The notes beneath the pieces are model-generated. The model made no database searches and had not been told where the DNA came from. It saw only the letters and a program-made list of their open reading frames with translations. Positions 1 through 5,728 of a stretch of 5,728 nt of DNA are shown here, one piece after another. The DNA is from Lentimicrobium sp. (GTDB lineage: Bacteria; Bacteroidota; Bacteroidia; Bacteroidales; Lentimicrobiaceae): contig JAAXUD010000210.1 in NCBI GenBank assembly GCA_013336205.1, positions 1 through 5,728 on the forward strand, read 5' to 3'. A program made the position numbers and the translations under genes. Position 1 is the stretch's first letter. Every line of letters begins with the position of its first letter.

Positions 1-255
1 CATAGGCGCAAACAGACTGAAGAATGACACGAAAACCACTATCATCAGAATAAGTGTCAGTAAGGAACTCAACACATGCGGAATCCTGAATCTGCGTATT
101 TTCAGATTATCCAGGATATCAACCAGGGGCCGGCCAATAACTGAAATTACTGCTGCCGCCAGAATATAGAACACGATATTTGAGAAATACCATAAAAAAA
201 GCAATCCCAGGATTGCAAATACTATACTTAAAATTATTCTGGTGGTCCGGTTCAT
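1..255 (-). CDS. AI-2E family transporter (PerM/TqsA-like), N-terminal part, cut by window edge
   Basis: Translating the minus strand from the ATG at 255-253 gives 85 open residues that run off the left edge. Three hydrophobic segments are visible at about residues 7-24, 26-42 and 60-83. Between the second and third lies the polar stretch GRPLVDILDNLKIRRFRIP, which I recognise as the N-terminal pattern of the AI-2E/PerM family (PF01594). Family members are polytopic inner-membrane proteins, usually about 340-370 residues, so roughly three quarters is missing. Characterised relatives include TqsA, linked to autoinducer-2 export, and some Na+/H+ antiporters, so the substrate cannot be assigned here. 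The start is well supported: an in-frame stop lies at 279-277 and there is no other ATG between it and 255. The gene follows the DUF5686 gene on the same strand after an 85-bp gap. A weak promoter-like pair (ATTG at 309-306, ATGATTTG at 287-280 on the minus strand) could give it its own transcript. Confidence 0.8.
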   Translation of the reverse strand, partial: MNRTTRIILSIVFAILGLLFLWYFSNIVFYILAAAVISVIGRPLVDILDNLKIRRFRIPHVLSSLLTLILMIVVFVSFFSLFAPM

Positions 256-313
256 AACAGAAATTTTTAGGCTAATTTACAAATCATTTATAAATATATG
301 AAATTCAATTCAG

Positions 314-332
314 TAATTGCATTTTGCAGTTA
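314..332 (-). terminator. Weak hairpin just after the DUF5686 gene, possible terminator
   Basis: On the minus strand, TAACTGCA-AAA-TGCAATTA forms an 8-bp stem with one mismatch and a 3-nt loop, starting 8 nt past the TAG stop of the DUF5686 gene. It is AT-rich and lacks a clear U-tract, so it is at best a weak intrinsic terminator. It may simply be a chance inverted repeat in an AT-rich spacer. Confidence 0.25.
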
Positions 333-340
333 TTGGTCGC

Positions 341-2764
341 CTATAAATTAAAATTCAGCGTTAGTTTCAACGTCAGATTCTTTTCAAAACTATCAAAACT
401 ATAGGCCCCGCTGCGATAGAAAAGTCCCAGACCAAGGGCTGAAAAGGCTGATTTCAATATGTTGCTTACCAGAATTCCGCTTTCAAAATAGCCCATTTCC
501 ATAGTTTTAAACGTGGCATAACGATGCCGCCAGGGATCTTTTAGACTTCCAACTCCGGCATTAAGGGCAAATCCGAGTTCCGGCTCAAAAAACTCAGACC
601 TGAAAAGCAGTTTCCCGAAATTATGCGAAATAAAAATCGCAGCAACCCGGTCGTTGAGAAATTCATCGGTCCGCATAGTCGCGAAAGCGCCCGGAGAATA
701 AACCGAAAATGAAGAAGTACGACTACCATGCCCGTTAAAAAGTTCTGAATACGGGGCCGGATTATCAATAAAACCACCGGTCAGCTGAACATCCGTTTTG
801 CCAACCAGCCTGGTAATGAACGAAAACTTCAATTTGGCATCGAAGCGGTTGTAGTCGAACTGTCCGTCAAGAAAACCTGCAGTACTATTGGTGTATTGAA
901 CCCACAATATTGGAAATTTCGTCCCAAGAGAAGCTTGCTGAGTAGCATTCCGGATGAATTTCTCGCCCCAGGCGAATTTCAGACCAACAATCAATTTGCC
1001 AAAGGTGTGTTCCGAAGTGAGCACGGCCGGATCATCCTCATTCTGCTGGTAGGCATAATTAAACGCTGCCTTTTTGTAGGAACGGGCAATACCAACCCCT
1101 GCCTTCAGGTAACGAAAAATCCTGAAACCCAACATCGCTTCTGCCGTTTCACTGCGATCCATCCTGGTTAAATAAAACCGGCGGTAATTCTCCGGATGAA
1201 GAACCGTAATCACATCATCAAAAAAGTTGGTCCCACCCGATTCCTCCAGGTCATAAGCATACTTCAACCTGAGCGTCAGATCCTCATACCGCTGCAACCT
1301 GAGCAGCAGATCAGTCCCGTATTTAAAATCCTTATCCTTAAAACCATAACCCACATAACCGCCCACACTATAAAACCGCGAGACTCTTTCGGAAGTATGT
1401 AGTCCGATACCGAGGTAAAACCCTTCATAGGTATTGTACCGCATCAGGCGGTTCAGATCAAGGTCGAGATAGCCAAGGGGCACCTTACCCGACATCATGG
1501 CAGCCAGGCCTTTCATCCGGTTATCGAAGCTATTGGCCTTGCCAACACTGTCAACGATCCGGTATGTATTGATCTCGCGCAGCGTAAGCGAATCTATCCG
1601 GTATTGATTCCACAATGCTTCCGCCTGACTACCTGCCTGTGGGGTAATCTCAACGGCAATATTTGCGATCTCTTTCCCGATAATTTCCGCATCCAGCACT
1701 ATATCACGCCGGTAACTCTTCCCGATTCCAACCGGCCGGGTCTTGTTCAAATTGATATTATTGAAAGTAACTTCTGTATTTAACTGAACCGGGAACCATT
1801 GCTTTCCATCAATGAACTCGTACATCTGCTGAATGCGCATCTCAAATTTTTCATTTGCCCTTGCCGGTTCCGCAATTACATTCTTAATTGCCCACAGCTT
1901 ATTACTGATATACAGCAGACCTTTCATTCCGTCATAATTCTTACCGGGACGTGGCCTGAAACTTATCACAAAGGTGCTGTCGCCCGGCTGATTGCTGTAT
2001 AAAGTATCTTCCAGGTTGAAAAAATAAAGATTTTCAGAATTCGGACTAACCGGATTAATGTAATTCGCGCCGGCAATACTGATGAATTCATCATAAAACG
2101 AAGCCGATTGCATCTGGGATATCAGAAAAATAAATAAGGGATCCTTAAATCCGGATGCCCTGGTCGCAATAATTTTATCATGACTTCTGTCAGGAAAAAG
2201 ATATTTGTGTTCCGACACCGATTCCATCATGAATAGATGTTGTGTTTCAATCACTTTCAACAACTTAAGGTCAGCAGAATCAAGTGCCATCGTGTCGCCA
2301 TGCCTTAGCGAATCGGCATTGATCGTAAATATCATTTTATCGTATGAATTAAACGAATAGGAGCTGATATTCCTTGGGTTATTAATATTCCGGTTCTCAA
2401 CAGCTTTGCGGATAAACCGATGCGCCGGATTTTCGCCGGCCACAATCAGCACCTCACTCAGTTCTGTTTGCAGTTGTACCAGCTTTACCTGTAGGTTGGC
2501 CTTTTCTTTTCCAATTATAATTCTCTGCTTCCGGTAACCAACATAACTAATACCCAGCGATGTAATGGGTTCATGAGCGACGAGTCTGAAACGTCCGTCG
2601 ATATCACTAACGCCTCCCTGCTTCCCATCATTGATTACAATATTTACAAAAGCAAGCGGCTCTGCAGTAGCTGAATCGCTGACCCGGCCCCTGACAACAT
2701 ATTCTTGTGAAAAACAAGTGAATGAAATAAATAAAGATAATATTAAAGGTAAGAATCTGATCAT
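341..2764 (-). CDS. Carboxypeptidase-regulatory-like domain + DUF5686 protein, probable outer-membrane protein
   Basis: This 807-residue protein starts with a signal peptide (MIRFLPLILSLFISFTCFSQ, residues 1-20) of the usual Bacteroidota type. Cleavage is likely after FSQ. Cys17 is not in a convincing lipobox. Residues about 22-107 form a carboxypeptidase-D regulatory-like beta domain (PF13715 type), seen in GRVSD at 26-30, PLAFVNI at 36-42, SDIDGRF at 53-59 and SYVGYR at 73-78. The remainder matches the DUF5686 family pattern, beginning with ENPAHRFIRKAVENR at about 110-124. The C-terminal third is rich in short alternating hydrophobic and aromatic strands and ends in KLTLKLTLNFNL, consistent with an outer-membrane beta-barrel; that is inference, since the family's function is unknown to me. 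Length is typical for the family. The start is fixed by an in-frame stop at 2770-2768, immediately upstream of the ATG. The transporter gene follows on the same strand. Confidence 0.88.
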   Translation of the reverse strand: MIRFLPLILSLFISFTCFSQEYVVRGRVSDSATAEPLAFVNIVINDGKQGGVSDIDGRFRLVAHEPITSLGISYVGYRKQRIIIGKEKANLQVKLVQLQTELSEVLIVAGENPAHRFIRKAVENRNINNPRNISSYSFNSYDKMIFTINADSLRHGDTMALDSADLKLLKVIETQHLFMMESVSEHKYLFPDRSHDKIIATRASGFKDPLFIFLISQMQSASFYDEFISIAGANYINPVSPNSENLYFFNLEDTLYSNQPGDSTFVISFRPRPGKNYDGMKGLLYISNKLWAIKNVIAEPARANEKFEMRIQQMYEFIDGKQWFPVQLNTEVTFNNINLNKTRPVGIGKSYRRDIVLDAEIIGKEIANIAVEITPQAGSQAEALWNQYRIDSLTLREINTYRIVDSVGKANSFDNRMKGLAAMMSGKVPLGYLDLDLNRLMRYNTYEGFYLGIGLHTSERVSRFYSVGGYVGYGFKDKDFKYGTDLLLRLQRYEDLTLRLKYAYDLEESGGTNFFDDVITVLHPENYRRFYLTRMDRSETAEAMLGFRIFRYLKAGVGIARSYKKAAFNYAYQQNEDDPAVLTSEHTFGKLIVGLKFAWGEKFIRNATQQASLGTKFPILWVQYTNSTAGFLDGQFDYNRFDAKLKFSFITRLVGKTDVQLTGGFIDNPAPYSELFNGHGSRTSSFSVYSPGAFATMRTDEFLNDRVAAIFISHNFGKLLFRSEFFEPELGFALNAGVGSLKDPWRHRYATFKTMEMGYFESGILVSNILKSAFSALGLGLFYRSGAYSFDSFEKNLTLKLTLNFNL

Positions 2765-2933
2765 AGGTTAATTACAAAAATAAATACAATTACGAATCAG
2801 TATGCCGAAAGTACTAAAAAGAACAGTAGTGTTTGATAAAAAGGTATCCACAACTTTTATCAACGATTAAACTATGAAAATCTGAAACTTATTGTTAACC
2901 TTACTAAATTAGCAATAAATTCAATCCAACTAT
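2765..2933. promoter_or_regulatory. Divergent spacer between the DUF5686 and CHAD genes
   Basis: This 169-bp AT-rich spacer must carry or overlap the promoters of two divergent genes. On the minus strand TATTTTTG (2782-2775) fits the Bacteroidota -7 word TAnnTTTG, but it would place the transcript start within a few bases of the ATG at 2764, and no good -33 TTTG is spaced correctly. On the plus strand TAAATTAG (2905-2912) is a one-mismatch -7 word without a clear -33 partner. The middle carries GTATCCACA (2844-2852) and TTATCAACG (2857-2865), one and two mismatches from the DnaA box TTATCCACA. No Shine-Dalgarno sequence is visible ahead of either gene. Confidence 0.35.
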
Positions 2934-3761
2934 ATGCAGGCGCGTTTGCTTGATTTTTTTACGAACCAATGCAGCTTATTTCTTTTGAATTTCAATCTGG
3001 CACAGAAGAAATTTGATGCGGATGCCATTCATGATATGCGCGTTGCTTTTAAGCGCATAAGGGCTGTTTATCTTTTAATGGAACGCCTGTTTCCTGAACA
3101 TTTTGACATGGAGGAGGCAGAAGGTGTTTTAAAGGAACTTTTCCGCCTTTCGGGACGTATGCGTGATGCCCAGGTTCAGCAAACCCTGCTTGAAGTGCAT
3201 GAAACAAACCTCAGTACAACCTTCGGGGAGTACAATGAGTATCTGAAGAAAACCGAAAAGAAATCCATAAAAAAATTCCGTGAATACCTGCATAAATCAG
3301 ATGCTGAATCTGAACTGAAAAAAAAGCAACAGCATACCGGTCAGCTGATTTCAACCGCAGAAGATGAGCAAATCAGGCAACAGATCATCCTTTTTGTGCA
3401 TGAGCTGATGGATACGGCCCACAATATGCATACTGAGCAGGAAAAAGACGAGAATCTGCACGAAATCAGAAGAAAACTGAAGCAATGTCATTATTTGCTT
3501 TCGGTGTTTGATCCCAACGACGCCGGACTTCCTGAAATAAACACCCGCATTAAAAGGCTTGACAAAGCAAATGATCTTCTCGGGGCATGGCACGATCACC
3601 TGGTGGCCATGGAAATGCTTGACCGGTTTCTTGATAAAGTCAGGCAGAAAGACCTCCCGGGCATGAACCGCTATACTTTACTCCGCGAAAACCTTGCGGA
3701 AGAGCGCCACCTGCTTCATATGAAAATACTGAAATATCTGGGGGAAAAACTGGATTTCTGA
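2934..3761 (+). CDS. CHAD domain-containing protein (putative polyphosphate-binding)
   Basis: This 275-residue, highly charged and mostly helical protein carries both halves of the CHAD fold (PF05235). The first half has IHDMRVAFKRIRA at residues 32-44, with the conserved His33 and basic residues Arg36, Lys40, Arg41 and Arg43, followed by LSGRMRDAQV at 72-81. The second half repeats the pattern with LHEIRRKLKQ at 175-184 (His176) and LLGAWHDHLV at 215-224. The basic surface of CHAD domains binds inorganic polyphosphate in studied members, and many are found beside or fused to CYTH triphosphatases or near polyphosphate kinases. None of those partners is in this window, so the cellular role here is unknown. 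No signal peptide or membrane segment is seen, implying a cytoplasmic location. The ATG at 2934 is the first after an in-frame stop at 2916-2918. The gene is transcribed away from the DUF5686 gene and towards the mazG-like gene. Confidence 0.85.
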   Translation: MQARLLDFFTNQCSLFLLNFNLAQKKFDADAIHDMRVAFKRIRAVYLLMERLFPEHFDMEEAEGVLKELFRLSGRMRDAQVQQTLLEVHETNLSTTFGEYNEYLKKTEKKSIKKFREYLHKSDAESELKKKQQHTGQLISTAEDEQIRQQIILFVHELMDTAHNMHTEQEKDENLHEIRRKLKQCHYLLSVFDPNDAGLPEINTRIKRLDKANDLLGAWHDHLVAMEMLDRFLDKVRQKDLPGMNRYTLLRENLAEERHLLHMKILKYLGEKLDF

Positions 3762-3792
3762 TTGATACGTTTAAATGCCTGCCTTAGAAAAA

Positions 3793-4119
3793 CTAATGTA
3801 ACTTTGGATTTTCAAGGTGCCGCCTTCCATCCCTGTTTGTTTTCTTTTCGAGGTTTTTGGTGAAAGCCGTTGTCAGGTCAATGCCTGTTTGGTTGGCCAG
3901 GCAGATAAGTACAAAAAGCACATCGGCCATTTCATCCCCCAGGTCGGCATTTTTATCCGATTCCTTTTCCGATTGCTCACCATAACGCCTGGCCATAATC
4001 CGGGCCACCTCCCCTACTTCCTCCATCAGTATGGCCGTATTGGTGAGTTCATTAAAGTAGCGGACACCTTTTTCATGTATCCATTGATCAACTGTTGTTT
4101 GGGCTTCGGATATCGTCAT
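3793..4119 (-). CDS. MazG-like nucleotide pyrophosphohydrolase
   Basis: This 108-residue all-alpha protein has the single-domain MazG-like layout (PF03819 superfamily). The metal-binding motif is complete: Glu33, Glu34 and Glu37 in MEEVGEVARI, then Glu63 and Asp66 in DEMADVLFVL, giving EExxE followed 25 residues later by ExxD. The C-terminus KNLEKKTNRDGRRHLENPKL (residues 88-107) resembles small Bacteroidota members. Such enzymes hydrolyse nucleoside triphosphates to the monophosphate and pyrophosphate with Mg2+, and are thought to clean the nucleotide pool; the substrate here cannot be read from sequence. The length suits the small dimeric or tetrameric type rather than full-length two-domain MazG. 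The start at 4119 is supported by an in-frame TGA at 4134-4132 with no other ATG. The octanucleotide array begins 4 bp upstream of this ATG and so fills the place of a leader and ribosome binding site. The gene converges on the CHAD gene with 31 bp between stops. Confidence 0.87.
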   Translation of the reverse strand: MTISEAQTTVDQWIHEKGVRYFNELTNTAILMEEVGEVARIMARRYGEQSEKESDKNADLGDEMADVLFVLICLANQTGIDLTTAFTKNLEKKTNRDGRRHLENPKLH

Positions 4120-4123
4120 TGGG

Positions 4124-4219
4124 AGAGAATTTCAGGGTTACAGAATTACAGGGTTTGAGGGTTACAGAATTACAGGGTTACAGAATTACAGAGTTTCAGG
4201 GTTATAGAGTTACAGGGTT
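4124..4219. repeat. Octanucleotide tandem array, 12 units, consensus ACAGRRTT
   Basis: The stretch divides without gaps into twelve 8-bp units: AGAGAATT, TCAGGGTT, ACAGAATT, ACAGGGTT, TGAGGGTT, ACAGAATT, ACAGGGTT, ACAGAATT, ACAGAGTT, TCAGGGTT, ATAGAGTT, ACAGGGTT. Every unit ends in TT and has AG at positions 3-4; variation is confined to positions 1, 2, 5 and 6. A higher-order 24-bp repeat is visible: 4132-4155 and 4156-4179 differ at one base. TAA stops recur in the minus-strand frames, so it is not coding. It lies immediately upstream of the mazG-like start codon. Confidence 0.92.
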
Positions 4220-4222
4220 GGG

Positions 4223-4293
4223 GTGGCTGAGTGTTTTGCGAAATAATCGTGTTTGATGACGTAATTTAGTTTCGCAAAATGTATCGAAGCCAC
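4223..4293. repeat. Imperfect palindromic element interrupting the octanucleotide array
   Basis: Two nested inverted repeats are seen. The inner arms TTTTGCGAAA (4234-4243) and TTTCGCAAAA (4270-4279) are perfect 10-bp complements separated by 26 bp. The outer arms GTGGCT (4223-4228) and AGCCAC (4288-4293) are perfect 6-bp complements, with unequal linkers of 5 and 8 bp to the inner arms. A single strand could fold into a two-step hairpin. A competing small hairpin, AAGCC-ACAA-GGCTT (4287-4300), shares the right outer arm. There is no U-tract on either strand, so a plain intrinsic terminator is not supported. It could be a regulator-binding dyad, a small REP/MITE-like insertion, or an RNA structure in the leader of the mazG-like gene. 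Confidence 0.75.
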
Positions 4294-4299
4294 AAGGCT

Positions 4300-4334
4300 T
4301 GAGGGTTACAGAATTTCAGGGGTTCAGGGGTGCC
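4300..4334. repeat. Resumption of the octanucleotide array, degenerate
   Basis: After the palindromic element the same units reappear: TGAGGGTT (4300-4307) and ACAGAATT (4308-4315), then TCAGGGGTT (4316-4324) with one extra G and the decayed CAGGGGTGCC. The 17-mer TTGAGGGTTACAGAATT at 4299-4315 is identical to 4155-4171 in the main array. The restart is in the same 8-bp phase, 176 bp (22 units) from the first unit. Beyond 4334 up to the regulator stop at 4368, I see only a short GGGTTC (4320-4325) / GAACCC (4352-4357) inverted repeat. Confidence 0.75.
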
Positions 4335-4367
4335 AGAAGTAGGGGCGAATAGAACCCTTCCACAGCC

Positions 4368-5063
4368 TTATTCCTTTACCTCCAGTTTAAAGCCTGAACC
4401 ATGCACATTCTGTATAACAACAGCCGGATCGTGGCGCAGGTATTTTCGCAATCGGGCAATAAACACATCCATGCTGCGGCCGATAAAATAATCTGAATCA
4501 CCCCAGATTTCCTTTAAAGCGGTATCACGCGGCAGCAGGTTATTCCTGTTGAGGCATAACAGCTTAAGCAGGGCAGCTTCCTTTGGCGTAAGCTTCTGTT
4601 CTCCGTTCGTATGCATCAGTAACAAATTAAAGGAATCGAAGCGGTATTTTCCGATATCTATGATGCCATTGGTTGTCCGCATATCACGGTTCATGCATCT
4701 TTTCAGGATGGCTTCAATTCGAAGGGCAAGTTCTTCACTGCTGAATGGCTTTGTTATGTAGTCATCGCAACCTACCCTGAATCCGGCAACACGGTCATCG
4801 TTGTGGCCACGGGCAGTGAGGAAAATAACCGGAACCAGCTGATTGATATTCCGTATATCGGCAGCCAGGCTGAAACCATCTTTCCGGGGCAGCATTACAT
4901 CCAGAATACAAAGGTCGAAGCTGCCTTCGGTGAATTTCTGCAAACCTTCTTCGCCATCGGCCGCAACCGTAGTGTTATATTCGAGCATCTCGAGATAATC
5001 ACACAACACTGCGCTCAGGTTTGGGTCGTCTTCAACCAGTAATATCTTGGCTTTCGGGGTCAT
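4368..5063 (-). CDS. rprY: OmpR/PhoB-class response regulator, RprY-like
   Basis: This 231-residue protein has a receiver domain at residues about 5-122 with the full catalytic set: acidic pocket Glu11, Asp12 and Asp13, phosphoacceptor Asp55 in LDVMLPRKDGF, Thr83 in FLTAR and Lys105 in ITKPF. A winged-helix DNA-binding domain follows at about 132-229, with LTPKEAALLKLL at 158-169, the recognition-helix segment RSMDVFIARLRKYLR at 196-210 and the wing HGSGFKL at 221-227. The receiver pattern and the IWGDSDYFIGRSMDV segment resemble Bacteroides RprY, so the symbol is by resemblance, not proven orthology. It should be a cytoplasmic transcription factor phosphorylated by the kinase encoded just upstream. 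The ATG at 5063 lies inside the kinase gene, giving a 32-bp overlap that suggests translational coupling. No strong Shine-Dalgarno is visible. Target genes cannot be deduced here. Confidence 0.9.
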   Translation of the reverse strand: MTPKAKILLVEDDPNLSAVLCDYLEMLEYNTTVAADGEEGLQKFTEGSFDLCILDVMLPRKDGFSLAADIRNINQLVPVIFLTARGHNDDRVAGFRVGCDDYITKPFSSEELALRIEAILKRCMNRDMRTTNGIIDIGKYRFDSFNLLLMHTNGEQKLTPKEAALLKLLCLNRNNLLPRDTALKEIWGDSDYFIGRSMDVFIARLRKYLRHDPAVVIQNVHGSGFKLEVKE

Positions 5064-5728
5064 GGTATTTGGTTGTTAATTCTGTTTTAGCCGCTAAAGG
5101 CAAATGAATCTCAAAAATACTTCCATTCTTTAGTTCGCTTTTTACCTTCACGAAACCCTTGTGTGCTTCAGCCATAGTCTTCACATAGTAAAGCCCTAAG
5201 CCGAATCCTTTTACATCGTGTATATTACCGGTAGGCACCCTGAATAATTTCCTGAAAATGTATTTCTGATTTTCAGAACTGATGCCAATACCTTTATCAT
5301 GAACTTCAACAACGAACATGCCTTTAATGTTTCGGGTTATCACCAGAATCTCAGGATATACCCTCGAATATTTTGCAGCATTATCCAACAGGTTGTTGAT
5401 CATATTCCTAAAGTGATTCTCATCAGCAAACAATTGATGATCAGGCGCATCAGGCCTGAAGTTAAGAAACCCGCCCTTATCATGCACCGTCAGCTCAAAG
5501 CTCTTGAGGCAGCTGAGCATAGCTTCGTGGGCATCAAAAATCTTCATTTTCAGCCGGAACTCACCTTTGTCAAGCACGGCAATCTGCAACACCTGCTCTA
5601 CCTGATGCTTCAGCCGGATATTTTCATCAAAAATAATCCGGGCATAACGTTTGGTCTTTACTGCAGATTCATTCACCCTGGGGCTCAGCAGCATTTCACT
5701 GGCCAATGATATAGTTGAAATGGGTGTT
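5032..5728 (-). CDS. Sensor histidine kinase, RprX-like, C-terminal catalytic part, cut by window edge
   Basis: The minus-strand frame is open from the right edge to the TGA at 5034-5032, giving 231 visible residues. The first are TPISTISLASEMLLSP, the part of a HisKA H-box that directly follows the phosphoacceptor (usual pattern H-E-x-K/R-T-P), so the His should lie just beyond the edge. After the dimerisation helices comes the HATPase domain: N-box NLLDNAAKYS (invariant Asn codon near 5382-5380), G1 box DKGIGI (Asp codon near 5298-5296), F-box region IFRKLFRVPTG, and G2 box GFGLGL (from 5208). All the ATP-binding motifs are present. A TTG at 5706-5704 is only an internal Leu codon, not the start. 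The missing N-terminus should hold membrane and sensor segments. The pattern LDKGEFRLK and the partner regulator suggest an RprX-type kinase; the signal is unknown. The stop lies 32 bp inside the regulator gene. Confidence 0.9.
   Translation of the reverse strand, partial: TPISTISLASEMLLSPRVNESAVKTKRYARIIFDENIRLKHQVEQVLQIAVLDKGEFRLKMKIFDAHEAMLSCLKSFELTVHDKGGFLNFRPDAPDHQLFADENHFRNMINNLLDNAAKYSRVYPEILVITRNIKGMFVVEVHDKGIGISSENQKYIFRKLFRVPTGNIHDVKGFGLGLYYVKTMAEAHKGFVKVKSELKNGSIFEIHLPLAAKTELTTKYHDPESQDITG

Noticed and set aside
896..1402. Plus-strand ORFs within the DUF5686 gene
   Set aside because: They are short antisense frames over a continuous 807-codon gene with clear domains and have no recognisable protein features.
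2702..2764. Lipoprotein signal at Cys17 of the DUF5686 protein
   Set aside because: The residues before Cys17 (SFT) do not fit a lipobox, and FSQ followed by EY is a better signal peptidase I site.
2844..2865. Chromosomal replication origin
   Set aside because: Only two imperfect DnaA-like words are present, with no dnaA, dnaN or gidA neighbour and no dense box cluster.
3762..3792. Bidirectional terminator between the convergent CHAD and mazG-like genes
   Set aside because: I found no stable inverted repeat in the 31-bp gap, only a short A-run near 3787-3792.
3817..4158. Plus-strand ORF of 113 codons opposite the mazG-like gene
   Set aside because: The minus-strand frame has a complete MazG metal-binding motif; the opposite frame shows no recognisable domain and runs into the repeat array.
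4124..4219. CRISPR array
   Set aside because: The units are 8 bp and contiguous, with no unique spacers of constant length and no cas genes nearby.
4132..4219. Telomere-like GGGTTA repeats
   Set aside because: GGGTTA occurs only as part of the 8-bp unit; the period is 8, not 6, and the locus is internal to bacterial genes.
5704..5706. TTG as the start codon of the histidine kinase
   Set aside because: The same frame stays open to the window edge and reads TPISTIS just upstream, which is the end of the H-box. The TTG is an internal Leu codon, and the gene is simply cut by the window.
5299..5709. Plus-strand ORF of 136 codons opposite the kinase
   Set aside because: It is antisense to the conserved N-box and dimerisation region and shows no recognisable domain.

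Overview
The window looks like chromosomal DNA from a member of the Bacteroidota. The evidence is an 807-residue protein with a carboxypeptidase-regulatory-like domain followed by DUF5686, an RprX/RprY-type two-component pair, a standalone CHAD protein, start codons without clear Shine-Dalgarno sequences, and AT-rich spacers with occasional TAnnTTTG-like promoter words. The order or genus cannot be fixed from this sequence alone. I found no RNA gene, insertion sequence, CRISPR array or phage gene.

Layout from left to right: (1) 1-255, minus strand: the first 85 residues of an AI-2E/PerM-family membrane transporter, cut by the window edge. (2) 341-2764, minus strand: a secreted or outer-membrane DUF5686 protein. 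(3) 2765-2933: a short divergent spacer with DnaA-box-like words. (4) 2934-3761, plus strand: a CHAD-domain protein, probably polyphosphate-associated. (5) 3793-4119, minus strand: a small MazG-like nucleotide pyrophosphohydrolase, convergent with the CHAD gene. (6) 4120-4367: a repeat-filled spacer. It holds an octanucleotide tandem array (consensus ACAGRRTT) that begins 4 bp from the mazG-like start codon. The array is interrupted by a hairpin-forming element of about 70 bp and then resumes in the same 8-bp phase. (7) 4368-5063 and 5032-5728, minus strand: an OmpR-class response regulator and its sensor kinase. The two overlap by 32 bp, and the kinase is cut at the window edge inside its phosphoacceptor (H-box) motif.

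The kinase and regulator form an obvious signalling operon transcribed leftwards. The mazG-like gene lies downstream on the same strand, so read-through across the repeat spacer is possible. The DUF5686 gene and the transporter are also codirectional, with an 85-bp gap. The other genes are housekeeping-like and share no evident pathway. The least explained part of the window is the 4120-4367 spacer. I do not see a complete novel system here.
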